From positions 2,356,001 through 2,420,000 of the forward strand of contig JACATO010002127.1 of assembly GCA_018389105.1 (NCBI GenBank): a stretch of DNA of 64,000 nucleotides. The letters are read 5' to 3'. Source of the stretch: Nautilus pompilius. Its lineage: Eukaryota; Mollusca; Cephalopoda; Nautilida; Nautilidae. Shown one piece after another: positions 36,628-48,590 of the stretch; within the stretch, counting starts at the first letter, position 1; the number at the start of each line of letters is the position of its first letter. The notes under the pieces were generated by a model, which searched no databases, was not told the DNA's origin, and worked only from the letters and a program-made list of their open reading frames with translations. The translations under genes were made by a program, and so were the position numbers.

Positions 36628-38399
36628 CTGTCAGTGCCTTCAGCGAAAACATGGGTTTAGGTTTGTTTTCTATCACTAAAATGGATTTTAAGATTTTTAA
36701 AAAGTAGATATAATTTAAAATATCCTTTTTTCTGTATACTAAAACTTTAAATTTTGTAAAGCTGAGTTAGAACAGATATAAGATATATATATATATAGTT
36801 AGCTACCTTAATGATCATAATTACAATTACATACGGGGGAATCTTTAAAAAAAAAACAAGCATGGCTAAGTATTTCATGGATGGTTACTTTAACTTATCT
36901 TATTGTTTGTTTCTTTTGTGGCAATTATGAGTATAGACAAAAAGCTGTCCAATACATACAGATATTTAAGTGTCACGACTAAAAGAAATGTGACTAGAGA
37001 GATTTAAGATTTAAGGTGATTGATATTAATAAACTTTTTAGATAGAAATAACAGTAAAGAATAAATAAATAAACTGAAGTGGCCATTTGTCAGTCAGGTA
37101 ATTATTGTAATTAAACATTCTTGTTTAGGTAAAATTGTTATAAAAATATTAGCCATGTTATGATAAAAAAAAAGCAAGTGTAGGTTTGAAAATAAATATA
37201 TGTAAAGTTAATTACTGCAGAAAAAATGGAGTAAGTTTATAGTTTACTACAAATATCACAAAATATGCTAAAGCTTTCATCTATATGCAAATGTTACCTT
37301 TTCTTATAACAGTATTGGATTTCACCCACGGGGATACTTCCAGTCTACTTTTGGTAGCCCTGTAGTGGCACAGCATGCATATGCACTTTCCAAGCTCTGT
37401 TGCATAAGAAAGTCAAATTAGTATGGCAAAGCTTAAAACAAAAGTGCACAGATTTTAGTTTTTTCTTTTTTTTTTTTTGGAAATGCTGTGTGTCAACTTT
37501 AAGAAGACTAAAGCGCAGCGTTATGCTATTTGAAGTTTAGTAATTTAATGCACCACTGCATACTTGCCAGTAATTAAGAGACTGGTCTCTATGTATGGTC
37601 CAAATGAAATGATAAAACACACGCAGCACAGAGAGAGAGAGAGACAGACAGAGAAGGGGGGGGCAAGGTTGTCCAGTTAGAATCACCAGGAGGTTGAAGG
37701 AATGTTGTATATGAAGGCCAAAGTGAAAGAATTGTATGCAGAAACCTGTTCTGGTTCATCCTCACAACCTCCTGGAATTTTTCAATAACAATGGTAGGAT
37801 TGCTGCTTGGTGCATTCATCAAACTTTTATTCTAAAAAAATCTGGACGTTTTCTTTCTTTCTCTTTTTTTTTCCTTTTGATTTTTCTCTTTAAAAAAGGA
37901 TGGTTGAAGTTTCTTCACAGTTCACATTCATTGTATGTATGTAGAATCCTGTTCCCCTTTTTTTATAAAAAATAAATCCTTATCCTAACAACTTGATTAC
38001 AGTAGAGTATGGTCACAGTGGTACTTTAGACTTCTGGATGCTTACATCTACTATGCTGCCTTATTGACAAATGTGAATAATGATGACCACAGTGAAGTAA
38101 AGGTGGCTAGAAGTGATGAATGGCTGTCCTTAGGTTTCAGAAAGGTTTATTTATGCTTCTTTCGCAATGACAAATAGATAATAAAAACAACAAACCAAAC
38201 CTGTTCATGAATCAACACAGAGCCCCTAACAGCTTTAAATCACATGGTTTCCAATAAAATGGCTGTTATTCAACCTACTTTTCCAATTTGGTAAACACCA
38301 TTGCTCAAGAATCACTGAATAGAAAGCTTGGTATTGGTTTGTCTTTTTAGCAAGCAACATAATTGTGAACTGAATTATTTGCCAGTATTATTAGTGGTA
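36628..38399. other. Anonymous AT-rich DNA
   Basis: It holds a short GA/CAGA run (37627-37651), a poly-T tract (37465-37480) and AT repeats at 36783-36798. Minus-strand 37822-37660 gives a protein-like stretch, but the DNA looks like a repeat fragment and no splice signals support an exon. Confidence 0.4.
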
Positions 38400-38472
38400 A
38401 AATCAACCTAACACAGGCAGGGATACCTTTACAGTGATGCTTTTTCAGCTGCATTTCATTTGCACATCTGTA
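38400..38472 (+). mobile_element. Palindromic MITE, family P90, copy 5 (partial)
   Basis: GGATACCTTTACAGTGATGC followed by TTTTTCAGCTGCATTTCATT matches the core and right arm of the family. The left arm is hard to see. Confidence 0.55.
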
Positions 38473-39426
38473 GTAATCTATAATGTCATCTTATATAAAG
38501 TGAGTTAAGTAAACTTAACAAAATTTTATTACATGAATGCCTTGTGTAATATCCATTTTGATTGATGATCCCATAGTTACATTGTTCTGCATTTGTATAG
38601 TTTATAACTGAAGTGTTATACAAAAAGACCTGTTCTTACGCAGTTTTTTAAAATAGTTTTCAAGACTTCCCTAGCTTACATTATCAGTCAGGCAACACCT
38701 GAGCATCATTTGTCTGTTTTAAATCTGTATTTTGCTGTAGTTTATATAACATTTGTTTAAAACAAAAAGGAATTAATTCTGATGGCGTGATACAGTAATT
38801 GTAGACCTTGGTTAATGGAAGATACATTCACTCTGATGCCGCAGAACCAAGAAGGAAGTAAACATGGCCATTTGGACCCTTTTTTTTTCACTTTAGTTTT
38901 AGAACATTTATCAACAACTACACAAAAGGGAATCCAGCTCATTACATTGTGTTTTTTTTTAGGGCATTTTTAATGCACTTTTGTTAATGTTTTTCTCTGT
39001 ATTTATAATTATTTACTTTGCTTTCCTTTCTCAATTATTTCTTCAATTTGACCAAAGCTGAAAAGCCAGTACAAAAAATAAATAATGAAAACATTGTCTT
39101 TTCTCTTAGAATTAAAAAACACAAAACAAAGAAGCAAAAAAAAGACAATTAACAGCTGGCTCATATTTTCTTAACTGGTGAGTCGCACAGTCAGCCTAAC
39201 CCCCAACAGTTGTTTTGTCTCTTTTCCTTCATAATCTACTGACCTACCTTATTACCCGCTTGCTGACTATTATTTTATTGGTAGTCAGATCTGCATATAA
39301 AACTTGAGAAAATTAAATTTCATATTCATTTTCTTAATATGTATCTAAGTTTTGTTTTCTTTATTTTATACAGATTCACTAATGTTTTTAATTCAGTTTT
39401 TTTTGTCAATTGTCAAGAAAATGTAC

Positions 39427-39576
39427 AGCCACCATTGCTAGAGATACCAAACAGTTTTAAGACATCATCTTTAGGTGAAGATTTTAAGTCTAAGTTTGGA
39501 AACTCGTCATCATCAGTGTTCTGGTGTCTGTGGCTCAAAGCCATATCAGGGAAACAAGGTTGCTTCCTATTGCCTC
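39427..39576 (-). other. Candidate host-gene exon or SINE tail (150 nt)
   Basis: The minus strand is open and strikingly protein-like: NRKQPCFPDMALSHRHQNTD continues DDEFPNLDLKSSPKDDVLKL and ends near FGISSNGG. The acceptor would be ATTATTGAAG at 39577 and the donor GT at 39425-39426, both only fair. The tRNA-SINE at 39600-39778 lies directly upstream on the same strand, so part of this could be SINE 3' sequence, or the SINE may have landed beside an exon. I do not recognise the protein. Confidence 0.4.
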
Positions 39577-39599
39577 CTTCAATAATGTGGGTGTGTGAC

Positions 39600-39778
39600 A
39601 AAAGTTCAACTAGAACTCTTCTTCTTAGATGAGGGAGGAAACCAGAAGTTGGTGAAGAAGAGGGGGGGGCACATACCATGGAGTATCACCCTAGTCACCA
39701 ACCAGAATAACTGGGAATTGAACTCTTGGGCTCTTGACCCTAGAAGTCCAGTATTCTACTAATGAACTACTGGATTTG
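39600..39778 (-). mobile_element. tRNA-derived SINE (copy A)
   Basis: On the minus strand the head reads CAGTAGTTCATTAGTAGAAT, a decayed RNA polymerase III box A region. About 45 bases on, GTTCAATTCCC (39713-39723) is a good box B. The body continues GGTGATACTCCATGGTATG and later ACTTCTGGTTTCCTCCC. The TTGGTATG..TGGTTTCCTC body is shared with copy C and, more loosely, copy B. A G-run interrupts the body at 39662-39669. Confidence 0.75.
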
Positions 39779-39779
39779 A

Positions 39780-42700
39780 TACAAAGTTTTTGCTTAATCA
39801 AACCTATCTGTAGATTTGTGTAAAATAAATGCAGAGAAAAATATAACAACCAAGTAGCTGATATAAATGATACGTATAAGATATTTCCATAATAGAATGT
39901 AAGTTTTTTTTTTTAATTCATTGAATTACACATTGCAATTACTTTGCTTTTTGAAATATCAGACAAAAGATAAGTGATTCTGACAAGTTAAGTTTTGTTG
40001 ATTTTTTTTTCATATAGCTGACAAAACCTTTCTGTTGCAATAATAAAACCCTGGCTTGGACTCTTCATGGATTTAATGGGATCATGTAAGGAGTGGCTAG
40101 CTAACTTTAACAGTAATAACAATTACTCCGATTTTGAGAAATGAAAACTGCTATAGTAAAGACTTCTCTTATTGTTTTATCTATTCATCTATGAATACCT
40201 ACAAAGTGATATTCAATAATATTTTTAATACCCCATACAGCAACTTAAAAAAATTAATACTATTGATTTGTTTTGTCGGTGATGGAAAAAATGAGTAGAA
40301 ATGTATTTGCATAACATAACAGATTTCCAGCTTTTTTAAAATTATTTTCCGGGGAGAGAAGCTATACATCTGGTTCGGTCTGAAGTTCATGTCTGGGTAT
40401 TCTGATGTAAAGCAACAGGAATATTGCTTTTGTCTAATTATTACACGTTTCCCTTTTATTATTATTATTAACAGTCTTATAAATTTTAAGACTAAATATT
40501 ATAATTGGACATTTTTTATAAATAAATCCATGTTTTTATTTTTTCCACTTCAGTCTTGTTGGCAGCAATTTTGTTTGTTTTTTTTAACCCCATACTATTC
40601 TCAGTTTTCAGACTTCAGTGTTGAGTTTCAATTGTCTTGCTCATGCTGTAACAGAGCTGTTGCTTCTGGGTGTCTGCTGCTCTCCCATTCCATTCTCCAG
40701 TTTTTTTCCCAAGAGAAAACCTAAGTTTTAGAAATTAGCCTCATTTAGTGCCTACATTGTTTACTAAGTTTGGATGAAGAAACTTCAGATTTCATAGACA
40801 TGCGCTTGGCTACAGGCTGTTCAGCAGTACATGGGCTTCACAAATGAAACAGATAATACTAGCTTGACACTATAACTATTAAAGTTCTATTACACACTGT
40901 AAATGCGTAGAATTGGCTATGCAGCAATATTTTGGTGTGTATCAGTTTTTGTTATACACTTAAAATGATCAGAATTTATCTAAGGTATATGATTAATATA
41001 ATTTGTTCTGCCAGTTAGGCGCATACTACGTGATCCAACTTTGTCAGTTTTCTGAAGATTTTAAAAATCATTGATGATTTTTTTTATTTCTGTAAAGATT
41101 TTTAAAATTTTAAGAAATAAAAATTGCACAGATAAATAACTCAAAACACCAAAATGCTTAAACATTTTTTAAAATCCTTCATGCATCAGCCAGATGTAAG
41201 TCAATCATTAACGGAGCAATAGCTTAAAAACATTTAAACAAAATTATATGCACAATGCACACTATCTAAATAATACATGAAATATGATGTTTATCATTAG
41301 TGTTGTAAATTCAGAAGCAAAGCACCTGTTATTTTCCTATTTCTCTTGCACAGCGTGATGGAATTGCCATTTAGGAGAGGGAAAATGCTGCCTCAAACCA
41401 TTTTCTTCTCAATCAAGTACCATTTTTCAGTTCTTTCTGGAAATTGGAAATACTCAACACTATTATGAATTTCACATTTAAAGATAAACAATTTGATCAT
41501 AATCAGAATTGAAGATGCAAAAATACCTATCACTTTTGAAGTTCTCTTTATCTTCCAGTGGGATTAATTCAGCATTTAAATTCATGTTACTGTAATTTCA
41601 TGCATATAGTCCACTAGAAAAATATGCATTTTATGTAAAAAATCAGTATTGTCCATAATGTAACCAATATTTTTTTGATGGGTAATAGTTTTAAAAATCC
41701 ACAAATCCAGCTTCTGTGTATGTTAGTTTTACTGATATAATAAAATTGTACAGCTAAAATTAATTTTAATCTGGAAACAAAAAACAAGACAATTTAAAAA
41801 TTCTTAACTAAAAACTAAAAATAAAATGATGTTGTCTTCTCACCTAGTAGTTATATCATAATTGTATATTTTTTAATTCAATATTTATCTTCATGATTCT
41901 AATTTTAAATTAATTTTTATAAGACAAACTTGCCTGGACTGTACTACATTTAATTTCACTTTCAAATTTAACACAAATCTACAATGGTTGATCAGCCACT
42001 TGTTTGCCTCCAAATAAAGCTATTTTTAATTGAAATTATAGAGGTAATAACATAAAATATACTTGTTACTAGTTTTGTAATGTACTTGTTTGCACATGGT
42101 TTTTGTAAGGAATAATATACTCGAGACTAATATTAAATTTTTGGCATCTTATTACAATTTCAATAATTGAACTTTCATATAGCTACTGTATACCACTTCC
42201 ATGTATTATACCAATAATTCAAGATAAAGTACTATATTAATAATTAGGAAATTGTTTAGTTGCATAAATTTATCCAAAATATAATTTATTGAATAACTTG
42301 CATAACATGTTCTAATTTAACAAAGAAAACTTAGCAGTAATATTTAACAGAACAGAAAGAATAGAATTTCAAATTTTTAATGCTTATGATTTTTAATAAC
42401 AATGTCACAATTTTTTTGCTGTAAAACTTAATTTTTATGCTTGTTAATTAAATTATTTAAAGAAATTAAATATTAAAATAACTGTTAATATGTATTTTTC
42501 ATTAAATCAGTTTTGATTTGGACTTTTTATTTATTAAAACTTCATTACCATTTTGTTTGTATTGTGTATTTATGTATTTTATTTTGTTTTAATTGTTTTT
42601 CCTTAATCATTTCAAACTGACCTTCATCTTATGATTTTCAAAAGCAGAATTCCTTGAGCAGTAATATCAGTACAGTATGTATTTAGACTAACTTGTATCA

Positions 42701-43968
42701 TGAATCTTTTCTGTGAGAGCTTATATTGGATTGTCTGTTTTTGTAAAATAACTTTTTTAAAAAGATAGTACAAATTAAAGTAAATTTTAGGAATCCTTGC
42801 ATCAAAATTTACAATTTCATTTTCATAGACTTTTTATTGTTTTTGATTAATCTAAACTGTTTATCATTCTCATAGATGTGTGGATCTTAGACTTAAGTGA
42901 CTATGCAAGCAAATCCATATTTTGTTAACAAAATTGTTTAAATGAATTTATTTACATTTTTTTGTGTTGTTGTTGTTTTAGAAACTTTTGGTAAATTTAA
43001 TTTAAAAAAATTTGTTAGGTCGCAATTTTAAATTCTGATGGCGGTTACCACCGCTTAGCTGTTTATTAGATCAACAATGTGATAAATATATTCTGAGCGA
43101 TATCAGTGTAGCATTTTTCCCTTCTTCTTGGTTTCTTCTCAAATTTTCAATAAAGACAATGGTTTACTCCAAATTAGTGTGGGGGGGGGGTTACAGTCTC
43201 TGATTAAAACAAATTAACCTTTTTAGGAAAATTGAAAATGTAAAATTCTTCACAGGACAAGAAATAGTATTGTATATATTTTGAGTTGAATTTAAACTTC
43301 TTTTTTTTAAAAATTTCATGTGTATGTGGGCATATGGTGTGAGAGAAATTATAGTAATAGTATGGTCAAAACCAATTCTGTAAATTCCCTCTCTCCAAAA
43401 AAAATTTAGTAATTTCACAATTATTAAACAGGTAAATTAGAGATTATTTTAATTACTGCATCAACAAAAAAACAAGATGACAACATGCACTGTATTCCAG
43501 AATTTTTATTTTATTAAGGAAGGAATGTGGTTGTAAAAAATGCTATGCAATATTCCATGTTGGAACCATCTTTGTTTAATATAATTTATATATTCTGGCC
43601 ATTTTTGTAAGTACCTATCTTTTATGCTAACCAGCCACTTTAACTTTTGGTTCTGGTTACATATAGTCTGTCTGCATTGTGCAACATTATTATTATTTAT
43701 TGTTTTAGTAAATTAATTTTAATTTTATTTTTGCTATAGAATTGCCTACTTAATAATAATTTTTTTTAACTCTTGAATAAATTTTTAATGTTTCTGATTG
43801 TTAATGGTGAGCTATAGTCTGTCACTAATTTTAAGTGTAATAATTTGATGTTCATTAGGATGACATGCTTTAATAATGTGCAGAATAAAAGTTATGATTT
43901 AGTTACAATTTTCCAGACTTTTATTAATTAAGCATTTCTGAAATTTCCAAAATAATCTAATATATAAA
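39780..43968. other. Long repeat-poor AT-rich block
   Basis: About 4.2 kb without a recognisable transposon, SINE or coding exon. The base composition is very AT-rich, especially 41700-43000, with many TAAT-type homeodomain-like words. A run of 10 G lies at 43181-43190. It may be intronic or regulatory DNA; the sequence alone does not decide. Confidence 0.5.
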
Positions 43969-43970
43969 TA

Positions 43971-45236
43971 CGAGGTCTGTCGAAAAAGTATCCGATGTTA
44001 TTTTTTCCCATTGGAAGTAATGACTTTAGGGAGGCAAAAATGTGCATAGTGGAGTGGCATGCCTTCATGCGCATGCATGTTTTTTGGTGGGCTTGCTGGA
44101 TGCATTAGTCGCTGTCCAGCAGCCAGTGTGTGAGGTGCTGTATTACTTACTCGTCACATTTTCATTTCGCCCGTGATGACGGAACGTGTGGAGCAATGAT
44201 CTTGCATCAAGTTTTGCCAAAAGCTTGGAAATACCCAAGCGGAAACAATTCGCAAAATTCAACAGGCTTTTGGTTACAATGCCATAGGTGTTACCTGAAT
44301 TAAAGAATGGTACAACAGGTTCAAAGATGGCTGCAATGCAGTTGTTATTCAGAAAGTGTGGACCTTGATAATGGAGGATTGTCATTTGATGGTGCGGGAA
44401 ATTGGTGACGAGGTTGGGATCAGTAAAGATTCTGCACATGCAATTTTAAAGGAGGATTTGGGTTTGCGCAGAGTGGCAGTGAAATTTGTGTCCAATCTGC
44501 TTTCTCAGGAACAACAACCACTTCGTCTTGAGGTTGTGCGGGACCTGCTGGATACTGCCAACAGGGATCCTGAGTTCCAGAATATCGTGATAACTGAAGA
44601 TGAGATGTGGATGTATGGGTACGACCCAGAAACCAAAACTCAGTTGTCACAGTGGAAGCACCCAACGTCACAAAGGTCCGGAGAAAAATCAAGGTGATGC
44701 TGACTGTTTTCTTCGACTACCAAGGCGTTGTGCATCACGAATACGCACCAGAAGGACAAACAGTTACAAAGGAGTACTATCAGGAAGTTCTCTGACATCT
44801 TCATGGTGCAGTTAGGCGCAAAAGATCAGATCTGTGGGCCTCGCAAAACTGGCAGCTGCATCATGAGAATGCTCTGGCTCATTCATCACAGCTGATCCAA
44901 GGTTTCTTGGCAAAGAAAAGCATTTCGCTCATTCGCCAGGCTCCCTACTCTCCAGACATGGCTCCTTGTGACTTCTGGTTGTTCCCAAAAATGAAGATGC
45001 CACTGAAAGGCTCCCGCTTTGAGAGCTGAGAGGACATCATGCAGAATGCAACGGTGGAGCTGAGAGCCATTCCGAAAGAAGCATTCCAGATGTGCTTTGA
45101 ACAGTGGAAGGATCGCTGGGCTAAGTGTGTGGAGGCACAAGGGGCCTACTTCGAAGGGAATTAGCAATTGAACCCCACCAAGTATGCAATTTTTTCCCCA
45201 CCAGCCTAAGGTCAGATACTTTTTCGACATACCTCG
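43971..45236 (+). mobile_element. Well-preserved mariner transposon
   Basis: Flanked by TA on both sides (43969-43970, 45237-45238). The left end CGAGGTCTGTCGAAAAAGTA and the inverted right end CGAGGTATGTCGAAAAAGTA differ at one of 20 bases, so the copy is relatively young compared with its neighbours. The length of 1266 bp is that of a full mariner. It encodes one transposase gene (next entry) in plus orientation, with ~205 bp of 5' and ~72 bp of 3' untranslated DNA. Such matched ends could still be bound by a related transposase. Confidence 0.95.
44176..45164 (+). pseudogene. Mariner transposase pseudogene, near full length
   Basis: This was a ~330-residue DD34D transposase. N-terminal CIKFCQKLGNTQAETIRKIQ is the first helix-turn-helix; VGISKDSAHAILKEDLGLRR (~44414-44476) is the second. 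The first catalytic block is VITEDEMWMYGYD (~44588), with Asp kept. The second is LHHENALAHSS, where the catalytic Asp is Glu. The third is YSPDMAPCDFWLFPKMKM (~44950-45000), with Asp kept. The C-terminus KCVEAQGAYFEGN matches the family ending. The gene starts at ATG 44176. It is broken by TGA codons near 44194 and 44297, a further few stops, and a frameshift around 44680. It is the most intact gene in the window but inactive. Confidence 0.92.
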
Positions 45237-45410
45237 TATTTCTTTTTGTTCTTGGAATATTCTGTTTTTGTGTTTGTTTTTTTTTACATAAAAACATTTT
45301 ATGTTGGCTTTATGAGGATTTGTATATTGCCATAATCATATTGGTTTAAAAGCCTGAAATGAACTTGTATCTAGCTGACATCTTTCTTCCTTTAGGAAGT
45401 GGTAATATAA

Positions 45411-46145
45411 CAGTGACCCCTGTCTTAACTGAAACAATTGGTATGCACCTCTTTCCGGTAGTGGATACTTAAAATTTTATTAAAAGGTTGGGTACCTTTC
45501 CTTAGTATTCTTTGGAATTTAAGGTTCACTGTATGGATAAATAATAAATAAATCAAATAATTTAAAATTTAGGATTATCAAAAAAAAAAAATTTAATATT
45601 AAACACAGTAGAGTTCCTTAATACATTTTAAAAGAATATATTCAACCCACTACTACATGAAATCTCAATAGAATGACCTACATCTAACCTGTATATATTG
45701 TTTATGTTCAAAATAAAGTGTCTGAATGTTCTATATTATTTTTTATATAAAATATTGAATTATAACATATTGATCTACCCCTCATTATTTCATCTGATGG
45801 GGTGCTAGTGATTATTTGGTTTCTGGATTGGACTCCATCAGTTACTTCTGGTGGTCATGTGACCTGCACCAGCAAGTGGTAATTTGGAGTATTTCTCCCC
45901 TTGGTTGCATCATTTTCACACAACATGAGACATGTAAACACGTTTAAAGTCACAAGAAAGTCTGTTCTCTTAGGTTACATTTTCATGAATCAGGTCAACC
46001 AACCAAAATTTTTGACAAACTTGCTCTATTGAAAATTGCTGGTTTTTTTGTTGCTTTTATTTTTGATATATTAACCAAAATTCAATTTAAATTTTAGTCT
46101 TTAGAATATTTTGGTTTCCAGAATTTCACTTAGAGGGGGTTCACT
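45411..46145. mobile_element. Tigger-like non-autonomous element, possibly two
   Basis: The left end is CAGTGACCCCTGTCTTAACT. Two candidate right ends exist. The one at 46145 (inverted CAGTGAACCCCCTCTAAGTG, TA following) gives a 735-bp element. The one at 45530 (inverted CAGTGAACCTTAAATTCCAA) gives a ~120-bp MITE. Both share the CAGTGAACC style with the element at 23233. No transposase was seen. The 46145 end abuts the LTR-retrotransposon fossil. Confidence 0.55.
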
Positions 46146-46149
46146 GTAC

Positions 46150-48590
46150 TTTGAAAACTTCACATGGCTCTCTCTGGCTGTGTGATTTCTACTAAAAATA
46201 TGCAGAAATTGTGTGCATTCTTTTTATCTGCAGCTATGAAAACCAAGATAAAAATAATTTTTCCCCAAACAATAAATATCTTTTCACTATCAAGTGCAAT
46301 GTCTTTCTCAGTCTTTAACAGAGAATTGTTTTTTCTGTGATACAACACTTTCTCTACTGCATTATTATATTTGATTTTGCTTATGATACTATTTGATTTC
46401 AGTTGTTTCATTCATAAAGCACATTCTGGGGGAGTTTGTAATACTGTTCCCTTTTAACTCCACAACTTTATATAGTACACTTTTGTAATCTCTTGACAGT
46501 TTGTTTTGTTTCTTCTGTTGTCAAAGATCTGTTCACCCTCTGCTTTTGTACCAATACAGCATCTAATCCCACTGGGTTTTCCTCACAAATTACCTGTGTT
46601 GTCATTCTTAACAAATACAGAGACATTCACATATTTTGATAACTCATATTTCGGTCTCTTGAATGCTTGCACTTGCACACATCCTTACATAAAACAGACA
46701 TCTTTGTGGGTCAAATGGCTTAATGACTCTGATATCATCATGATTTGGGATGAATCATGCATTATAGTTCACTAAACTGAGAAACAAATAAACTCCTTTT
46801 TCAGGCTCTTACACCTTAATTAATTCTTTCACTTTTTTCTCTTGAACACATATGTGAGTTCTGATAACTAATTCATAGAAGGCCATTTATTTGGCATGTT
46901 TAGTGTCAGACTCTTGTGTATCAGCCATTTTTTACATCAGACAGTCTCTCCTCATGCTGTAATTTAGTTTCACTGCCTATTGCTATATCATCAGATATAT
47001 TGCAGACTCAGGGAATACTTTGCACTATATGCTGGATGATTTGTTGTTATTTTAGATTCTTCCTTCAATTCATTTTGATGGCAGCATTCTAATTTGGAGT
47101 GCATCTACAGTTATTGAAGCCCTGTAACATCTCCTTGATTATGGGGTTCAGGCATCTTTTCCTTTTGATTGCCCAATTGGCTTGGCACATGCTAAAACAC
47201 ATTTGGATATGTTCATCTCATTTTGGAATACACACCATGGGTGATATCCAAGAAGATGGTTTATCAACTTTTAAAATTATATCCCTTACCTCAAGCTCAC
47301 TTAACTTTTTTTAAAAATTTTCTTTTGTAGATTGAAAGATGGACAATGCAATGGTTGGATCACTGGTACTATACCTTTGTTGATGTGCAACTTAAGTTGC
47401 TGGTCTTTCAATTTACCAACACCCTCAAATCACTTTAAACTTATTTGCTACATGCACACTTTCACCTTTTCTCTCACCACTTTTCATCATACTCCTCCTT
47501 TCCCTGATGACACGTTTGGCTACACTGATTTGCTCATTATTATACAATCTCACGTGTCACAGCTTGCCAATGGAATAGATTCAGTGTTCTCTATCACCAT
47601 TCTGCTTCTCTGCTCACATCTGTCACAAAACTACCAGCATATGGATGAAACTTTTGGCACAGTTTTTTAAACACATCACTTTTTGCATTGTAAGATTTAC
47701 CTGTGTCCTTTTTAATCACATTTGTGGTGGTTCCAGAATCACACAACACAGACTCTCTGAAATGTATATTTATCATCACTTGCCTGCTCCCTCTGCACTG
47801 CATGCCCATGGATCTTTGACGTGGCTTTGGCTTGACTTTTAGTTTTACCCACTTTAGCATAATTTTCCATTTGTTAGATTTAGTCTTAGGTGGAAAACAT
47901 GACAGATCTTTTGCAATGTGCCCCATTTTTCTGCAGTGGTAACATGCATCGTTTACTTTAAAAACCAGCTTTTTTTGTTTTTCCTTTCAATATCTGTCAC
48001 TGCTATCTCTGAACACAATATGGTTTACTTTAGACCTGTTATCAGCAGTGACTCTTAAACTATTTGCCACTACTTATCTGCAGACCCTTCTCATATTGGG
48101 CTGCTAATGCCCTTTCTAGTGTCAGATCCTTACCCGTCTCAAACAGCTTCCACATTACACTTCCACATGAGATCTATATGCACAGTCCTAAGCTGCTTGA
48201 CATAAACTTGTGGCAAACTGCAGGACAGTTATTATTAGACTTTTTACTGATTTGGTAGTACAAATGTCTGGTATATAATGCATTTCCTCTAAGCATGAAA
48301 TATCTATTTAGTGCATTAACAGAGCCATAATCAGGCTATTCACCTGTGTTGTCTAGTACAGCACATACGTCCTGTACATCTGGCCCTGCCATGTGGACCA
48401 TTAATGCTCTTCTACTCTGCTTCTTTCTGTTATTATCTAGAATGTGGTTTACTAGGAATGAGTTCTTTTTCTTTTGCATACAACTTAAATGTATGTAGCC
48501 ACCTTTTCCACCTTGATCCAAATGTGGATAAAAATTCATTCAGATTACATTTTCCTCTATCCATTGTGACAACAACTTTCATAGTTCTTT
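46150..48590 (-). mobile_element. LTR retrotransposon fossil, Gypsy (Ty3) type
   Basis: The minus strand carries retrotransposon parts in the normal Gypsy order. They are gag-like sequence (~48590-48060), a CCHC zinc knuckle (~47960-47900), an aspartic protease with a DSG active-site triplet (~47750), reverse transcriptase (~47330-46850) and RNase H (~46600-46240). The order gag-PR-RT-RH and the RT wording fit Gypsy, not Copia or Bel. No integrase, envelope or long terminal repeats were recognised. The copy looks truncated at its 3' side, next to a Tigger-like end at 46145. It is old and broken in many places. The plus-strand open frames in this interval are shadows. Confidence 0.8.

Noticed and set aside
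37589-37822. Minus-strand frame with a proline-rich, exon-like peptide
   Set aside because: No good splice signals; it runs into a GA/CAGA tract and looks like an unidentified repeat fragment.
44143-45230. Minus-strand frames of 90-114 codons
   Set aside because: Antisense shadows of the mariner transposase.
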